The notes: generated by a model from the sequence alone, not told the origin. DNA of 64,000 nt from Moesziomyces globuligerus (GCA_030849465.1 JARVLF010000008.1:186001-250000); one strand, 5' to 3'. Counted from the stretch's first letter, positions 1 to 9,878 are shown. A program made the numbers and translations.

Positions 1-747
1 AAGCGCGCGCGCGAGGCTGCTGCACACGCCGCATCCACCCGCCCTGGCGCCTCTGCTGCCGTTTCGAGCCAGGGCGAGGCGGCTCGGACCGATGCGGTGT
101 CTTCGCCGCCGAGCCAGGGGTTGAGCATCAAGGGTGCTGCGCAGCGCAGCGCGGACCCCGTACGCGCCAAGCAGGGCGTCGAGCAGCGAGCCGTACGCAC
201 GGAAACCGCGTCGGGGGACAAGCGCAAGCGCGACGCAGCTGTGCGCGACGAGAGCCGAGGAGGCGGCGAGCATCGCTCACCCGTCTCGACGCCGAGCTCT
301 GGCAAAGCCAACGGACAAGCAGACAAGGGATCGGACAAGCGGCCACGGACGACGGACGAGACACGGCGCGAGACGCGAGCGGCCGAGCGTACGGAGCGTA
401 CGGAGCGTACGGACGAGGCAGCGCGCGATCGACGGACGGGCGATTCGTGGCGACCGACCAACGAGCCTGCCGCGCGCAGCGGTGCACGCTATGCTGAGCG
501 ACGACGCGAGCCGGATGCACGCGAGCGAGAAGCGCGGAGCGAACGAGCTCGCCCCTCAGTGCGCGAGCGCGAGTACGAGCGGCCACAACGCACCAACGGT
601 GGGCCTAGCGGTGCGCGTGTGCACGAGGACCGAACGCGCGACCGTCCGGCACGCACCCATGCTCAACCGACCGAAGTGAGCTCGATCAACTCGACGCACG
701 CGCACACGAAGCGCACCTGGGGCTCCACACCTGTCGATTCCAAATAA
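1..747 (+). CDS. C-terminal part of an Arg/Glu-rich low-complexity protein (5' end outside the window; possibly the THO2 tail)
   Basis: Frame 1 is open from the first base to a TAA stop at 745-747, so this is the 3' end of a gene that begins upstream of the window. The visible 248 residues are disordered and dominated by Arg, Glu, Ala, Thr and Asp. A short internal repeat, RTERTERT, comes from a repeated cgtacggag unit near 388-412. No folded domain is visible. Charged R/E/D-rich C-terminal tails of this sort occur in THO complex subunit 2 (mRNA export) and in other RNA-processing proteins, so THO2 is a guess based only on composition. The stop lies 42 bp from the stop of the convergent ALG14 gene, so the two 3' UTRs must overlap. 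Confidence 0.55.
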   Translation, partial: KRAREAAAHAASTRPGASAAVSSQGEAARTDAVSSPPSQGLSIKGAAQRSADPVRAKQGVEQRAVRTETASGDKRKRDAAVRDESRGGGEHRSPVSTPSSGKANGQADKGSDKRPRTTDETRRETRAAERTERTERTDEAARDRRTGDSWRPTNEPAARSGARYAERRREPDAREREARSERARPSVREREYERPQRTNGGPSGARVHEDRTRDRPARTHAQPTEVSSINSTHAHTKRTWGSTPVDSK

Positions 748-789
748 ACGTCCCCAGGAAATGCTATAGAACGATCTCGGGGTGCAGTC

Positions 790-1687
790 CTAGATTAGCC
801 AACCTGAATAGACGGTGTTGGTCGGCGTGTTGGGTGGGGTTGAGATGGGGTGGGGGGATTGGGGCCATTGGAGGATGAATCGATCGACCAAGGGGCGTAC
901 GAGGCGGGCGGTGAGAGAGAGGCTCTTGACGCGGGCAAACGACTCGACGTAGATCAACTTTGGCGAGCTGATGCCCAGCCACTTTTTTCCAGCCGAGCGT
1001 GTGCAAGTGATTTCGTGAGGTTTCAGTGGGGCTGTAGGTTGGAGGAGTTTTGGGAAAGGGACTTACACGAAGGAGGTAGACGGCTAGGACGATAGGTAGG
1101 CAAGTGCCTGGACCGTTCATGAGTATGACGTCTGCAAAGATGGTGCGTCTGTACAGCGGGCGTAGTGCGATGTGATGGAGACAGAATGCGATGCTGTATG
1201 CCAATGAGAGCGGGGTGGAGATGAAGCTTTGATGTACGTTTCTCGCGCGCGGGATGTTTACCACTTGCGTCTCTGTTCTGGAGCCCAGCTTGGATTCGAG
1301 CTGCTTGGCTTTATCGAGGCTGAACCTGTCTCCGGAGGAGATGAGGTAGATGCGGCGAGCATAGCGGTGGGTGGGGAGCGCCGAGACCAGCTGCAGCAAC
1401 TCGGTGGTATGACCGCCCGAACCCAGAAAGACACCCACCGTATACGCGCGCACCTTGTCCGATCCAGCCCTTTGCGCAACACGGCGACGTTGACGAGAGG
1501 GCAGAATGGCGATCAAGCGTACAACGGCGAGGGCGGTGATGAGGCTCAAGGCCAAAACCGTGCGCACGGACGGCAACGGTGGGACGAGGTAGAGGAGCAA
1601 GCTCGGCGGAAGCAGCTCGTTGATCGGCCGTCGAAGCATCTGCTTGCCCGCCTCGAGCGAGTCTGCTATCCACTCGATCGTGCCCAT
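790..1687 (-). CDS. ALG14: UDP-N-acetylglucosamine transferase subunit ALG14
   Basis: Membrane subunit that recruits catalytic ALG13 to the cytosolic face of the ER, where the pair adds the second GlcNAc to dolichol-PP-GlcNAc in N-glycan assembly. The model is two exons, 1687-1067 and 981-790, with an 85-nt intron (gtaagt...aaaaag, phase 0), giving 270 residues. Splicing joins YLLR to WLGISSPKLIYVESFARV, restoring the family C-terminal block that ends in DRFILQWPQ. The N-terminus has one hydrophobic segment (about residues 25-60), followed by the diagnostic GSGGHTTELLQL glycine-rich motif and NIPRARNVHQS. The start at 1687 was chosen because it leaves a normal-length protein; the frame is open further upstream, but that stretch looks non-coding. 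It runs convergently with the preceding gene, 42 bp away. Confidence 0.9.
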
Positions 1688-3428
1688 CGTTGCACTCCCC
1701 CGACCACCGTTGTTGGAGACGCTTCGAGACTGGTGCGGACGGTTCGGAGAGCGGATGCAATCCTCCGAACGGCAGCTCAGCGTGCTTGTCAAGGGTCCTC
1801 CCTCCACGTTGCCGACCCACTCCGACTCCCGAAAAATGGTCGTAGCTGTTGCATACGAGAGCCTAACAAGCTGAACCTCCCACGGCCGATCGACGCGCGC
1901 AGATGTGCAAATCGCGCTCCGAGCCGCTCGGATGGGATCAGCCCATTTCGACCCAAGCGCCCGGCTCAAACGTCTCTGCTCGAGCGTTGTTGCTGTCACA
2001 ATAAGCCAGCACGAAAAGCTCGAGACGCAGAGTGCTATCCAACGCAACCAGCGTTCGGCGTCGATTGCAGTCGAGTTCGTCGGTCGAACATGCAGCTGCG
2101 TACGGTGCGGCGGTGAGGCTGCAGGGTGCTGAGCATTGGGGCCGAGGAAATGCGGGAGACGGGAGTTGTTTGCTAAGCGTCGAGATGGAGTGGCATGGGC
2201 CTTGGGATTTGACACTCCGAGTCAGGCACACGGCCGCATTGACAGAAGGGGAGGGAGCCAGTGCGAATGCACGCTGAGCTGATGCCAGGCGGGCGGCGGG
2301 CGGCGGGCGGCGCGCGTCGAGAGCTCTAAAAGAAGGCCGTGCTGCAGCCTGACCTAAGAGTGTGCATTCGCCCCACCGCGCCAAACACTGCAACACTGCG
2401 ATTCTGCAGCTCACCCCACCGATGCGCGCCTCCGCATCCTGACCATCGGCCCTCTTTCCCCCCTCGCCCCCCTCCTAGCCCCCCGAGCCTGCCGCGTAGC
2501 ATTTCCGCCTTCATCACATCAAGACAAACCAAAATGATTCTTTCAATTCGAGTGTGGCGGCTGTAGATGCGTGTCTGTGAAGATGAATAGGAGAGGTGGT
2601 GGTGATGGCATGGAGGGTGCAAAGGCATCGGCGGGGCGGGGCAGGGGTTGCGGGAGCGAGCCTGGCTTATGCTAAGCAGCGGCTGACTTTACGTTTGGAT
2701 AGGCGTTGGCGCGGCGCTGACCAAAGGCGAGACTCGAGATGGAGCAGCGCCCTTTGCTTTTTCCTTGCTTTTTTTGGTGGATTTCGGTGGATGGCGAGTT
2801 GGAGTTGGCAGTTTTCGAGGCACGCGCGCGCGCTGCAAGCGGGCTCCAACGCTCTATTTGCGCCGCGCTCTCATGCTCGAGCATTTTATTTAATCGCTTA
2901 GCAGGCTTAGCAGGCTTAGCACACTGCGCTCTCCTGCCGGCATCTTTTTGGCCCTCCGACGCTCGGCCGCCGCTTCTCGGCCCGCTCAGAGATCTCAGCT
3001 CTCAGCTCTGAGCTCTCAGCTCTCGGCTCTCTCTCCACTCGGCTTTGGCTTGGCTAAGCTCTTACCCATCCTCCCATTGTCCAACCGCCCAAGCCTCTCT
3101 CTTCGCCATCTTACTTCACCCGCTTCACCGCACCACCGCACCACCGCACCATCTTACCCCTGCCATCGCTCAGCATCATCGGTGTCGTCGTAGTCCACGC
3201 TCTCGCTCACCTCACTGCCATCAGTACGACCAGCGCTTGGCCGCCTCGTATCTTTTATCAACCGCCTTTCCATCCCATCGCTTTCATCAACGGCTCGAAT
3301 CGTCCGGCTCTCGTGTTTCTGCTTCTCTCGAGGTCCATCTCGGCTGGCGCTCGTCGCCAACATCCTTCGTCGCCATTCCTCCCAGCAACGGCCACCCGCC
3401 TGCGGAACGCGAGCATGTCGACACAATC
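1688..3428. promoter_or_regulatory. Divergent intergenic region between ALG14 and the RING-LON gene
   Basis: About 1.7 kb with no convincing gene. It should hold both promoters, and its right end is the pyrimidine-rich leader of the RING-LON gene. It contains several short tandem repeats: a GGC-rich run (about 2287-2313), three near-copies of a 9-bp cttagcagg unit (2897-2921), an imperfect CTCAGCT/GAGCTCT array (2994-3034) and a CACCGCAC octamer repeated three times (3127-3150). Confidence 0.5.
2994..3034. repeat. Imperfect CTCAGCTCT/GAGCTC short tandem repeat
   Basis: A run of repeated ctcagctct, gagctctcag and ctctcggctct words upstream of the RING-LON gene. Because CAGCTC and GAGCTG alternate, the run can form small hairpins. 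It is a simple-sequence element with no evidence of function. Confidence 0.6.
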
Positions 3429-6400
3429 ATGAGTGCAGCCACACAGCACTACATCCACGCTGCTGCCACCGCCAGCACCAACACCCCCATCCCCACCTCC
3501 GCTCCACGCAGCCGTCACCACAGCCCCGTCTCCGATCCTTCGCCCCAACACCCCACCACCATAGACGCGCCGACCCGACAGCCAAAGCACCACCTCGACA
3601 TGGACCCGGCCGCCGCCGCCGCTTCAGCTTCCACCACCACCACCTCACAACAAGCGCAGCTGCCGTCCACCTCCGACGCTTCGCAACAGACACCACACCA
3701 CGCCATGCCGTCTTCCTCCACACCGCATCCCAGCTATGCCGGCCCCTCCTCCGCCGCCACCCGCAGCTCAGCACAGCAACTTCGCCTGCCCACTGCTGCA
3801 CAGCGTCGTCGAGCGCGCGAGTTGGCTACCGTACTGCTCACGCTTGCCACCTGCCATGGCTGCAACAGGCCCGTACACGATCCCGTCACCCTCCCCTGCG
3901 GTCACTCGTCTTGCCTCCAGTGCATCAAGCATCGCGTCCTCCCCTCCTCCATCCCCGCCGAAGACGAGGTCACTCCCCTCCCTTGCCTCACCCACCTTCC
4001 ACCTAGACTGCCCCTCAGCCCCATGACCGTCCCATGCCCCGCCCACGCTTGCCCTCGCTCCGCCATCGGCCGCGGCATCGGCGCATGGGCAGGTCACCAG
4101 CCTAGATACGGCCTCATTCCCACCTACACAGAGAGGCTCCCCACCGCCGCAGACGACGTCGGCCCCGGCTCGCCCCCCGTCGACGGCTTTGTCATGGGCG
4201 TCGCAGACCATCCCCTACGACTCACCGTCATCGGCCCCCAGACGCGCTCCCGCGCCCACCTCTTCGCCGTCCCTCCCCAGGGCGTCGAATCCTCCACCTC
4301 GGCCGCCGGCGCTCACCACGCACAACAGGCAGCCACCCTCCTCCCCTCGCTCGCCACCAGCAACCTCCTCCGCACCGACGTCACCCTCTCCAAAGCCGTC
4401 GCCATCCTCAGACGATACGCCTCCTCCCCACTGCCGCGTCCACCTCGTCGCTCCACCACCACGTCGTCGACCACCAGCACCCATGCACGCAGCGCCAGGT
4501 CGGGATCCTCGCGTCGCGCACATCCCTCGCTGCAATCTGCCGGCGCGTCCGTCCGCCGCGCTCGAGTCGCCCAAGGCCGCAGGTCGCAAACCGCCAGAAC
4601 AGCCGCAGCTCGCTCGCTCCCCGCCGCTTCGTCATCGGCGGCTCGCAGGACACATCGTCCCTCATCCTCCAACGCCGGCATGGGCATCTTTGGCGGCAAC
4701 GAATCCGATCTCGAGAGCGGCACCGTGGGCGGCGTTGCCGCCGCCGCCGAGTCCGATGACGGAGAGGCAAGCTCACTCGAAGACTCGCAGGACTCGAACG
4801 CAGAGACCTCGCACGACACTGTGCATGCAGCCGCCACCGACGACGAACGCACCGAGGAAGAGGACGACCGTCTCTGGCCGGATCACGTCGGCGGCGCTTT
4901 CTCTCGCCCGCCTCTGGTCTCCCATGCTGCTCGCAAGCGTGGCAAGGCGCGATTGAAACGTCGACGCGGTCGTCGCAGCGACGACAGCACTTCCAGCGCC
5001 GCCTCCTTCCGCAAGGCGCACGCGCCCCACATCGAGGGCAAGCTCGCCAAGAGGCAGTCGGATCTCCTCGAAGACAGCGCCGTCGGCCACGTCGACTCGG
5101 GTTGGACCACCGAAGACTCGAGCGCAAGTCCGGCGCTCAACCGTGGCAGCGGCGAGGAAGACATGGTCGACTCGCTTAGGCGGCGTCGTGCACACCTCCA
5201 TCGCGCCACCAGCAGCACCACCGATGCGGAGACGGACGGCGACACCACCGACCACGCCCACAACCAGCGTGCCGTCGAAGCCAAGCACAGCCTCGCCCTC
5301 TCTTCCAAGTGCGGCCTCAACGGCGAGCCGCTCATCCAGACCGTCGCTACGCTGCATTCCGAGCTCGTCGAGGTGCTCGAGTGCCAGCTGTGCTACCTGC
5401 TGCTCTACGATCCTCTCACCACGCCGTGCGGCCACACGTTCTGCAAGTCGTGCTTCGCACGCAGCCTCGACCACGGCGACCGCTGTCCGCTCTGCCGTGC
5501 CGACATGCCCAACTTTTCGTTCTTCCAGGACCATCGCGCCAACACGGCGCTGCTCAAGGTGCTGCAGTCGGACACGGCGACGTTTTCGGACGAGGATGCG
5601 ATGGATTCGGACTCGGCGCTGGACGCTTCGCCGCCGACCACGTACGCGGGCATCTCGATGGCGCTGGGCGTCGAGGGCGACGACAAGGAGGCGGTGCAGT
5701 CGGAGCGGCGTGCGGGCGTGCTGATCGACGACGATCCCGAGTCGGCGCCGCACCACTACGGTTTCAAGCGGCTGTACGAGCAGCGACGCATGGCGATCGA
5801 GAACGAGGAGCGCGAGGCGCGGCTCTCGACGCCGATCTTTGTGTGCACGCTGGCGTTCCCGGGCATGCCGACGATCCTGCACATCTTTGAGCCGCGCTAC
5901 CGGCTGATGGTGCGACGCTGCCTCGAGTCGGGCAATCCGCGCTTCGGCATGGTGCTGCCCTCGCGCACGCACGGCGGCACCGAGCAGTACGGCACCATGC
6001 TCGAGATCAAGTCGGTCCAGATGCTCGCAGACGGCCGCAGCATGCTCGAGACCGTCGGCTCGTACCGCTTCCGTCTGCTGGAAAAGGGCTCGCTCGACGG
6101 CTACACCGTCGGCAGGGTCGAGCGCGTAGACGATATCTCGCTCGACGAGGAGGCCGAGTTGGAACGCGCCGTGCTGAGGCGCCGCGCGGAGCTCGAGCGC
6201 AAGAAGGCCGACGAGAGGCTCAGGCCCACTGCTCAGCCCATGGCCGTGTCCAACTCGGCGCCCGTGAGCGTGCAGCAGAGCGCGGAAGCGGTGGCCCGCC
6301 CCGAGATCGCCAGGGCAGAGTCGGACGCTCTCGCCATCTACCGCACCGAGCCCTCGCGTGCCGATCCAGCTGCCGCCACCACCACCACCGCCAACGATGC

Positions 6401-6917
6401 CACCGTCACTGCTGCCACTGGTGCCACTTCGAGCACAGCCACTGGTGCCACTGGTGCCACTGACGCCACTGACGCTACTGCCGCCACTTCGAGCACAGCC
6501 ACTGGTGCTACTGCCGCCACTGGTGCTGGTGGCAGTGTGGGCAGAGATGTGGATGCGGGGGGTAGTGAGGGTGGGGCGGACGAGGAGGAGCACGGGCTGC
6601 TGCCGTTCAAGCCGGTGCCGGCCGAGCCGTCGATCGAAGAGCTGACCGAGATCTGCACCTCGTTCATCGAGACGCTGCGCTCGGGCTCGGCGCCGTGGCT
6701 GCTGTCGCGCCTCAACCACACGTACGGGCCCATGCCGAGCGCCGACGAGGTCGAACGCCTCGGCTACTGGATGGCGCTCGTCATGCCCATCGACGAGCAC
6801 GAAAAGGCAAAGCTCCTCCCCATCCGATCGAGGAGGTTGAGGCTCTGCCTCGTCGTGCATTGGATCGAACAGCTTCGCCAGTCCTGGTGGTTCAACTCGG
6901 GTTGCACCGTTTCCTAA
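3429..6917 (+). CDS. LONRF-type protein with two RING fingers and a LON substrate-binding domain
   Basis: Probable E3 ubiquitin ligase of 1162 residues. RING 1 (about 142-210) starts CHGC, continues with PCGHSSCLQC and has a stretched gap before its last Cys pair. RING 2 (about 650-690) is canonical: CQLC, TPCGHTFCKSC, CPLC. A LON substrate-binding domain follows (about 800-1160), with FVCTLAFPGMPTILHIFEPRYRLM and an RFGMVLPS-type block, then a helical C-terminal half (SFIETLRSGSAPWLL...LGYWMALVMPID). The order RING-RING-LON matches vertebrate LONRF and related fungal proteins, but no TPR block is visible between the RINGs; that region is disordered and Ser/Asp/Arg-rich. The LON domain is interrupted by a Thr/Ala-rich repeat. 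The ATG at 3429 (MSAATQHY) was chosen because the upstream open frame resembles a pyrimidine-rich leader. The substrate is unknown. Confidence 0.85.
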   Translation: MSAATQHYIHAAATASTNTPIPTSAPRSRHHSPVSDPSPQHPTTIDAPTRQPKHHLDMDPAAAAASASTTTTSQQAQLPSTSDASQQTPHHAMPSSSTPHPSYAGPSSAATRSSAQQLRLPTAAQRRRARELATVLLTLATCHGCNRPVHDPVTLPCGHSSCLQCIKHRVLPSSIPAEDEVTPLPCLTHLPPRLPLSPMTVPCPAHACPRSAIGRGIGAWAGHQPRYGLIPTYTERLPTAADDVGPGSPPVDGFVMGVADHPLRLTVIGPQTRSRAHLFAVPPQGVESSTSAAGAHHAQQAATLLPSLATSNLLRTDVTLSKAVAILRRYASSPLPRPPRRSTTTSSTTSTHARSARSGSSRRAHPSLQSAGASVRRARVAQGRRSQTARTAAARSLPAASSSAARRTHRPSSSNAGMGIFGGNESDLESGTVGGVAAAAESDDGEASSLEDSQDSNAETSHDTVHAAATDDERTEEEDDRLWPDHVGGAFSRPPLVSHAARKRGKARLKRRRGRRSDDSTSSAASFRKAHAPHIEGKLAKRQSDLLEDSAVGHVDSGWTTEDSSASPALNRGSGEEDMVDSLRRRRAHLHRATSSTTDAETDGDTTDHAHNQRAVEAKHSLALSSKCGLNGEPLIQTVATLHSELVEVLECQLCYLLLYDPLTTPCGHTFCKSCFARSLDHGDRCPLCRADMPNFSFFQDHRANTALLKVLQSDTATFSDEDAMDSDSALDASPPTTYAGISMALGVEGDDKEAVQSERRAGVLIDDDPESAPHHYGFKRLYEQRRMAIENEEREARLSTPIFVCTLAFPGMPTILHIFEPRYRLMVRRCLESGNPRFGMVLPSRTHGGTEQYGTMLEIKSVQMLADGRSMLETVGSYRFRLLEKGSLDGYTVGRVERVDDISLDEEAELERAVLRRRAELERKKADERLRPTAQPMAVSNSAPVSVQQSAEAVARPEIARAESDALAIYRTEPSRADPAAATTTTANDATVTAATGATSSTATGATGATDATDATAATSSTATGATAATGAGGSVGRDVDAGGSEGGADEEEHGLLPFKPVPAEPSIEELTEICTSFIETLRSGSAPWLLSRLNHTYGPMPSADEVERLGYWMALVMPIDEHEKAKLLPIRSRRLRLCLVVHWIEQLRQSWWFNSGCTVS
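6370..6530 (+). repeat. GCCACTGGT-type coding minisatellite (Thr/Ala/Gly repeat)
   Basis: Repeated gccactggt, gccactgac and gccacttcgagcacag units encode a TGAT/STATGAT low-complexity segment inserted between the beta-rich and helical halves of the LON domain. Such runs expand and contract easily, so the length may differ between strains. Confidence 0.75.
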
Positions 6918-7182
6918 CCAACACCACCTCCTAGCCAACACTGTCTCCAAACGGATACCGCCACGCTGATGACAGTCCCGGGGCCCTCGCCATTCTCGAC
7001 TGCCGCTCATTCCGCTCATCCCCGGGAACAGTCAGCCATCCGGTCATCACAGCCCCCGGTACACGGCGCTGCACTGCGCTGATCCGTTCCGCTGCCTCAA
7101 GTGGCTCGTGTGTCCCACTTTGGGTCACACCCCTCTACATTGTTTTCTCCCCCCATGTTCCTCCTCTCGCGACGCGCTAGTT

Positions 7183-7435
7183 TGACTCAAGATTGTACAA
7201 CCCTTTTCGTCACTTCAGTGTCGCTTCAGTGTCGCTTCAGTGCCGCTTCAGTGTCTGTGCGTGTCTCCCCCTACTGTCTACGGATGAGTATGACTCAAGA
7301 TTGTACACCCCACCCTTTTTGTCACTTCAGTGTCGCTTCAGTGTCTGTGCGTGTCTCCCCCTACTGCCTACGGATGAGCTTGACTCAAGATCGTACACCC
7401 CACCCTTTCTTTGCTCTCCAGTGCCTGTGCGTGTC

Positions 7436-7476
<41 letters not shown>

Positions 7477-7640
7477 CTGTTGACGGATGAGCTTGACTCA
7501 AGATTGCACAACCCACCCTTGTTTTTCACTATCCAGTATCGCTTCAGTGTCCGTGCGTGTCTCCCCCTACTGTCTACGGATGAGCTTGACTCAAGATTGT
7601 ACACCCCACCCTTTTTGTCACTTCAGTATCTGTGCATGCA
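7183..7640 (+). repeat. Tandem array of about 4.5 units of 90-113 bp, each starting with TGACTCAAGATTGTACA
   Basis: Units begin at 7183, 7291, 7381, 7494 and 7587, giving spacings of 108, 90, 113 and 93 bp. Each has TGACTCAAGAT(T/C)G(T/C)ACA, then a CACCC/CCCTTTT block, one to several CTTCAGTGTCG copies, CTGTGCGTGTCTCCCCC and (T/C)TACGGATGAG. The length differences come mainly from the number of CTTCAGTGTCG subrepeats and from a poly-C expansion in unit 3. The last unit decays after about 45 bp. Each unit carries one TGACTCA, the known Gcn4/AP-1 core; whether the sites are used is not known. Confidence 0.9.
7437..7474 (+). repeat. Homopolymeric poly-C tract (38 nt)
   Basis: An uninterrupted run of 38 C within the third repeat unit, at the position where the other units have CTCCCCC. 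It appears to be an expansion of that short C run. The exact length is uncertain, as homopolymers of this size are error-prone in sequencing. Confidence 0.9.
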
Positions 7641-8160
7641 TCGGTGTCAGAGTTGGCGTAGGTGTGAGAGTGGGTGTGGGTGTAGGTGTGAGAGTGGATA
7701 GGGAGCGGTCGCAGATTCGTCGTACGCACCAGTCTCACAGTGGGCAAGGTGGTGAGACGGTGAAGCACTTCCCCTGCACCTTGATTGGTCCAGCTGGTCC
7801 ACTGGGTTCGTCTTTCCCACCCATACACGGGTTGTCCCGTTCTTATCACCCGATCTAGCCACGCATGTCTCCCTAACACACCAGCGTCTGTGCCTGCATC
7901 TCTGCGATTCGTCGCACCCACAACATGCGCGTCACTTTCACTCTTGTCGCCTGGTCCAGCTGGTGCATGGGGTTTGTCTCTTCCCACCCACCTTTTTCCC
8001 CGTTCTTATCCCCTGATGCGCTCGAGCCTGTATAACGCATGCCTCTCTTATACACCTCTGTCTGTGCCAGTGTCAGAGTGGGTGTGGCAGTGCGTACGGA
8101 GAGGTTGGAGACTCGTCCTATGCATTGGTCTCACAGTGTGTAAGCTGGTGGGTGGTTTGG
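7627..8160 (+). repeat. Degenerate larger repeat, about three diverged units
   Basis: Recurring ordered blocks are visible: TCTGTGC(C/A)TGCAT or TCTGTGCCAGTGTCAGAG (7629, 7890 and 8060), GA(T/C)TCGTC...CACC or CAGTCTCACAGTG (about 7714, 7905 and 8110), TGGTCCAGCTGGT (7785 and 7952), CTTTCCCACC or CTTCCCACCC (about 7813 and 7980), and CCGTTCTTATC(A/C)CC (7837 and 8001). The order is conserved and the copies are diverged. The left edge continues from the TGACTCA array through the shared TCTGTGC word. Confidence 0.6.
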
Positions 8161-9878
8161 GGATGCGGAGATGGAAGCGCTTGACCTGGGGGATCCTGTG
8201 CCTGCTTACGCAGATGACGCTTCCCGATACGGGTGTTGCACGCACCAACATGCATGCGCGCATGACCGCACATAAACCTTGTGTGGACAACCTGATTGGG
8301 GTCGAGAAGAACGACCGAAACCCTCCCGCAAGAGTGTCGTGGAGCGGGGCAAGGGGGGATGAGGTTGGGTTGCTTTCGTGTTGCTTGACCTGCAAGCACG
8401 GGGTGCGGATGGCACAAACACAAACGAACCGCAACCTCTGACGCACCCCGCATGCAGAGGGGGGATAGGGGGTGGTGAGGTCTCTTTACTCGATTGCCAC
8501 ACAAGCCCAAGCACCACCCTCAGCCTTCTTTTCCCCTCCTTTCCCTGGAGGCCCCCGGGGGGGAGGGGGACTGAAGTGGGCTGATGGATGCAGTGGAATG
8601 CTTGCGGGTGTTCCGCGAGAGGCTGCATACCACGCAGCCCGCGTCTTGTCTTCTGCGCCTAGACCCCAGTCAGGATACTGCTGCTACCAGACCATTGTGA
8701 TGCGAGGCCAGAGCGAGGCGCTTTTGGTGCAAAGCCATTTCTCTTGACACCCGCAAGGTCCGGGTTGTTCTGGCCCTCACCACGAATTCTGGGACAAAGT
8801 CAATTCTATCGTTCCAAGCACTTGCTACGACTTGTGTCAGCTTCATGCAGTGCTGCTTGGCTACTTGGCAAGAGGACTGTCTGCCGCCAGGATGACTTAT
8901 CGTCACACTGCTATGTGCACGACCACACCGCAGGTCTCACTCTTTGTCCAACTTGGTACGCTCTGTATCAACGCGAGCCAGGTTGGTTGTCTCCGACAGC
9001 AGTGGCCTATCCTCGTGCCTTCGGCCTTTCCTTTTCCCCTTCTGCAGCTGGCATGGAACAGCCAGTGTACTTAGCACACCGGCGGGCGGGTGGTCTAGGA
9101 ACGCAAGCACAACTGGTAGCCGTGTCTTGTGCCGCGTCGCTGTGCGGTGTCAAGCTCAGGACACGGCCCTTTGCGAGATACGACTCTGGTCCTCTCTGCG
9201 CTGCGCAACGGTCTTTTACCCTCGGCACCACTCCATCGTTCTCCCGAGGTGCAACACACTCGGATGGTAAGAGCTACAACGCAGCAGCACAATCTTGCAC
9301 GGCCGTCGCTCGCACGTCTCGAGGGGTCAGACCGACTCACAGCAAGCATTCCTACCGCCCAGGACTCGAGCTCAGAGTGCCTTAGGCATACTCCGCCCCG
9401 CCACTAGCGTTGACAATGGGGTGGCTTGCCAGGCGACGACGTGGTGCTCGTTCGTGACCTCTTGCCCAGCCACACCGCATGGAACGGCGCGCAGTGTTCG
9501 GCAGGCGGATCCAGGTTCTGACAGCTCTGCGACCCCGATGTCACACGATCCAGCGTCGATTGTGATGACACGGCCGAGAGAAGCACCCCCAATTGGCGGC
9601 ATCTCACGTCACCCCAACGTCAAGCTAAGTGAGGGCCGAGCTTTCGCGGCGGTAATCCTCCACATTTTCTTGCCGGGCCGCGTCGACTCGTCCAGCGCCT
9701 GGTCAAGGCGCGAAGCAAAAAACGGCTAGAAGCCCAAGATCCATCATCACCTCTTCTTTAAACCCCCATCTATCCCGCACAGAACGCATCCCACTGGTGT
9801 GTTCTCTGGCCAATCGCTACAATCGGCGCTCTACTCTCCCGCGCGTCCAGCTGGACCGACCTCGACGACACACGCAAG

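Larger units (their letters stand above)
6918..9878. other. Gene-free 3-kb block between the RING-LON gene and the glutaredoxin gene
   Basis: No open frame here resembles a protein, and the longest ones (about 7785-8441 and 8744-9385) look random. The left part (7183-8160) is made of repeated sequence, listed separately. The remainder (about 8200-9750) is unique-looking, moderately GC-rich DNA in which I see no tRNA, snRNA or transposon signature. The last 100 bp or so are the leader of the glutaredoxin gene. Confidence 0.5.

Noticed and set aside
4773..7019. 748-codon minus-strand frame
   Set aside because: It lies antisense to the RING-LON gene; its His/Leu/Arg-rich composition is the mirror of GC3-rich codons, and it has no family likeness.
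8744..9385. 213-codon plus-strand frame in the repeat-flanking block
   Set aside because: Composition looks random (Cys/Arg/Ser-rich), several frames overlap it, and no motif or hydrophobic pattern supports a protein.
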